From positions 1-5,840 of the forward strand of contig JAFAWL010000190.1 of assembly GCA_019241805.1 (NCBI GenBank): a stretch of 5,840 nucleotides of DNA, written 5' to 3'. This DNA is from Actinomycetota bacterium (GTDB taxonomy: Bacteria; Actinomycetota; Actinomycetes; Mycobacteriales; Jatrophihabitantaceae). The position numbers were made by a program, and so were the translations under genes. This document shows, piece after piece, positions 4,810 to 5,840 of this stretch (its first letter is position 1; every line of letters begins with the position of its first letter). The notes beneath the pieces are model-generated. The model had not been told where the DNA came from. It did not search any database and saw nothing but the letters and a program-made list of their open reading frames with translations.

Positions 4810-5840
4810 TCAGCCGACCTGATAAGCCTCAGCGCGCGCGGCGATCGTCATGCCGTGGCCAAGTACGTCGGACCGGACCTGCAAGGCCCCGTCACGCACA
4901 GGGGGAATGCCGTCGAACAACAGTGGCTCCAAACGGGCGTGATCGGCGAACCATTCGACGTGACGCAGATGGGGAACGGCGCCACCGACGTAGGCGTGCA
5001 GGGCCGGAGCGCAATGTCCGGACACCGCAAGATTCTTGGCCCGCGCGACCGCGGCCGCGGCCAGCCAACCGGTGAACCCGCCGCACCGCGTGACGTCCAA
5101 CTGCAGGCAGTCCACCACGTCGACCAGCGTGCGAACCTCGCTCAGGTCACTCGCGTATTCACCGGCGGCCACGTCGCAGCGCAACTGTGGTCGCAACTGC
5201 GCCAGGCCCCCGATGTCGTCGCTGCTCACGGGCTCCTCGAACCACGTCACGCCGAGCTCATCGAGGAAGGCTCCGACGCGAGCGGCGACGCCGACGTCGT
5301 AGCCACCGTTCGCGTCGACCATCAGTTCCGCCCCCGGGGCCAATCGGGCCAACATCTCGACCCGCGAGCGGTCACGATCGATCGCGGAGCCCCACGACTC
5401 GCCGATCTTGATCTTCATGGCGCGGCAGCCCGCGGCCGTCCACCCCGCCACCTGCTCGGCCAGCTGATCGTCGGTCATCGTCGTGAAGCCGCCCGACCCG
5501 TACACCGGTACCGCGTCACGACAGCGGCCGAGCGCGGCCGTGACCGACTGGTCGTTCATCCGGGCTCGCAGGTCCCACCACGCCACGTCGACGGCGCTGA
5601 TGGCCTGAGCCACCAGACCTTTGGTGCCGAAGTTGCGGCAAGCCCGTCGCATCGCCTCGTGTCCGGCCGACACGTCCGCGACCGGCCGGCCCGAGACGAC
5701 GTCGCTCAGGTGGTGGGTGATCACGGCGGCGGCGGCCGGGCTGCTGTAGGTCCAGCCGAGGCCGGTGACTTCCCCACAACCGAGCTTTACGGTTACCGCG
5801 ATCGTCGCGCCCCACTGCAGCGTGCCGTCCGCTTCAGGTT
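4810..5840 (-). CDS. enolase-superfamily protein, mandelate racemase/muconate lactonizing type (5' partial)
   Basis: The frame is open to the window edge, so the start is missing; 342 residues are visible. A GTG at 5724 is internal, because the 38 codons upstream (PEADGTLQWGA, then GLGWTYSS) read as the N-terminal capping domain. The barrel holds the superfamily's catalytic set, numbered in the visible part: KIK (Lys142 and Lys144); metal ligands Asp175 in VDAN, Glu201 in FEEP and Glu227 in AAGEYA; and a probable Asp248 (QLDVTRCGG) with His275 (SGHCAP) as the second acid-base pair. The KxK plus Asp-His arrangement is typical of the mandelate racemase subgroup, which contains many acid-sugar dehydratases. 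Such enzymes abstract a proton alpha to a carboxylate and use Mg2+. The substrate cannot be read from the sequence. It is probably cytosolic. It converges with the small acidic protein gene; no catabolic neighbour is visible in the window, and any operon partner would lie beyond 5840. Confidence 0.92.
   Translation of the reverse strand, partial: PEADGTLQWGATIAVTVKLGCGEVTGLGWTYSSPAAAAVITHHLSDVVSGRPVADVSAGHEAMRRACRNFGTKGLVAQAISAVDVAWWDLRARMNDQSVTAALGRCRDAVPVYGSGGFTTMTDDQLAEQVAGWTAAGCRAMKIKIGESWGSAIDRDRSRVEMLARLAPGAELMVDANGGYDVGVAARVGAFLDELGVTWFEEPVSSDDIGGLAQLRPQLRCDVAAGEYASDLSEVRTLVDVVDCLQLDVTRCGGFTGWLAAAAVARAKNLAVSGHCAPALHAYVGGAVPHLRHVEWFADHARLEPLLFDGIPPVRDGALQVRSDVLGHGMTIAARAEAYQVG

Noticed and set aside
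4535..4822. Frame beginning at ATG 4535 with a strong GGAGG
   Set aside because: The product is Arg/Gly/Val-rich with low-complexity GVGVGVG, and the frame runs into the end of the opposing racemase-type gene. The 4572 frame is far more protein-like.

Overview
The window is high-GC DNA with actinobacterial gene content: an F420-dependent luciferase-like oxidoreductase, a DUF6221-type small protein, a cytidylate-kinase-like protein, a STAS anti-sigma-factor antagonist, and promoter elements of the mycobacterial SigF type (GTTT-N16-GGGTAY). A mycobacterium or close relative is the best guess, but the sequence does not prove a genus. All calls come from reading translations and motifs by eye; no database search was run.

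Layout. Bases 1-132 (+) are the tail of a small membrane protein. It converges on a cytidylate-kinase-like gene (217-876, -), with a strong GC hairpin between the two stops. A 323-bp divergent gap (877-1199), holding a repeated CGGTG motif, leads to a secreted six-cysteine protein of unknown function (1200-1841, +). This converges on a DUF6221-like gene (1886-2290, -). A 242-bp divergent gap (2291-2532) carries an exact SigF-type promoter facing the DUF6221 gene and a 15-nt hairpin region close to the next start. Then comes an Fgd-like F420-dependent oxidoreductase (2533-3510, +), whose 3' end overlaps the end of a DUF4126-like membrane protein gene (3474-3977, -). That gene is translationally coupled through an ATGA overlap to an upstream STAS-domain gene (3974-4354, -). 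Divergent from it, behind a second SigF-type promoter, lies a 66-residue acidic protein (4572-4772, +). Last is an enolase-superfamily enzyme of the mandelate racemase type (4810-5840, -), whose start lies beyond the window.

How the genes may fit together. The genes look like a mosaic of short transcription units rather than one pathway. The one recurring theme is alternative-sigma control: two SigF-like promoters and an anti-anti-sigma (STAS) gene lie within about 2.2 kb. This suggests, without proving, that the middle of the window belongs to a general stress response regulon. The F420 enzyme and the racemase-type enzyme have recognisable catalytic residues but unknown substrates. I saw no tRNA, rRNA, CRISPR array, insertion sequence or prophage module.
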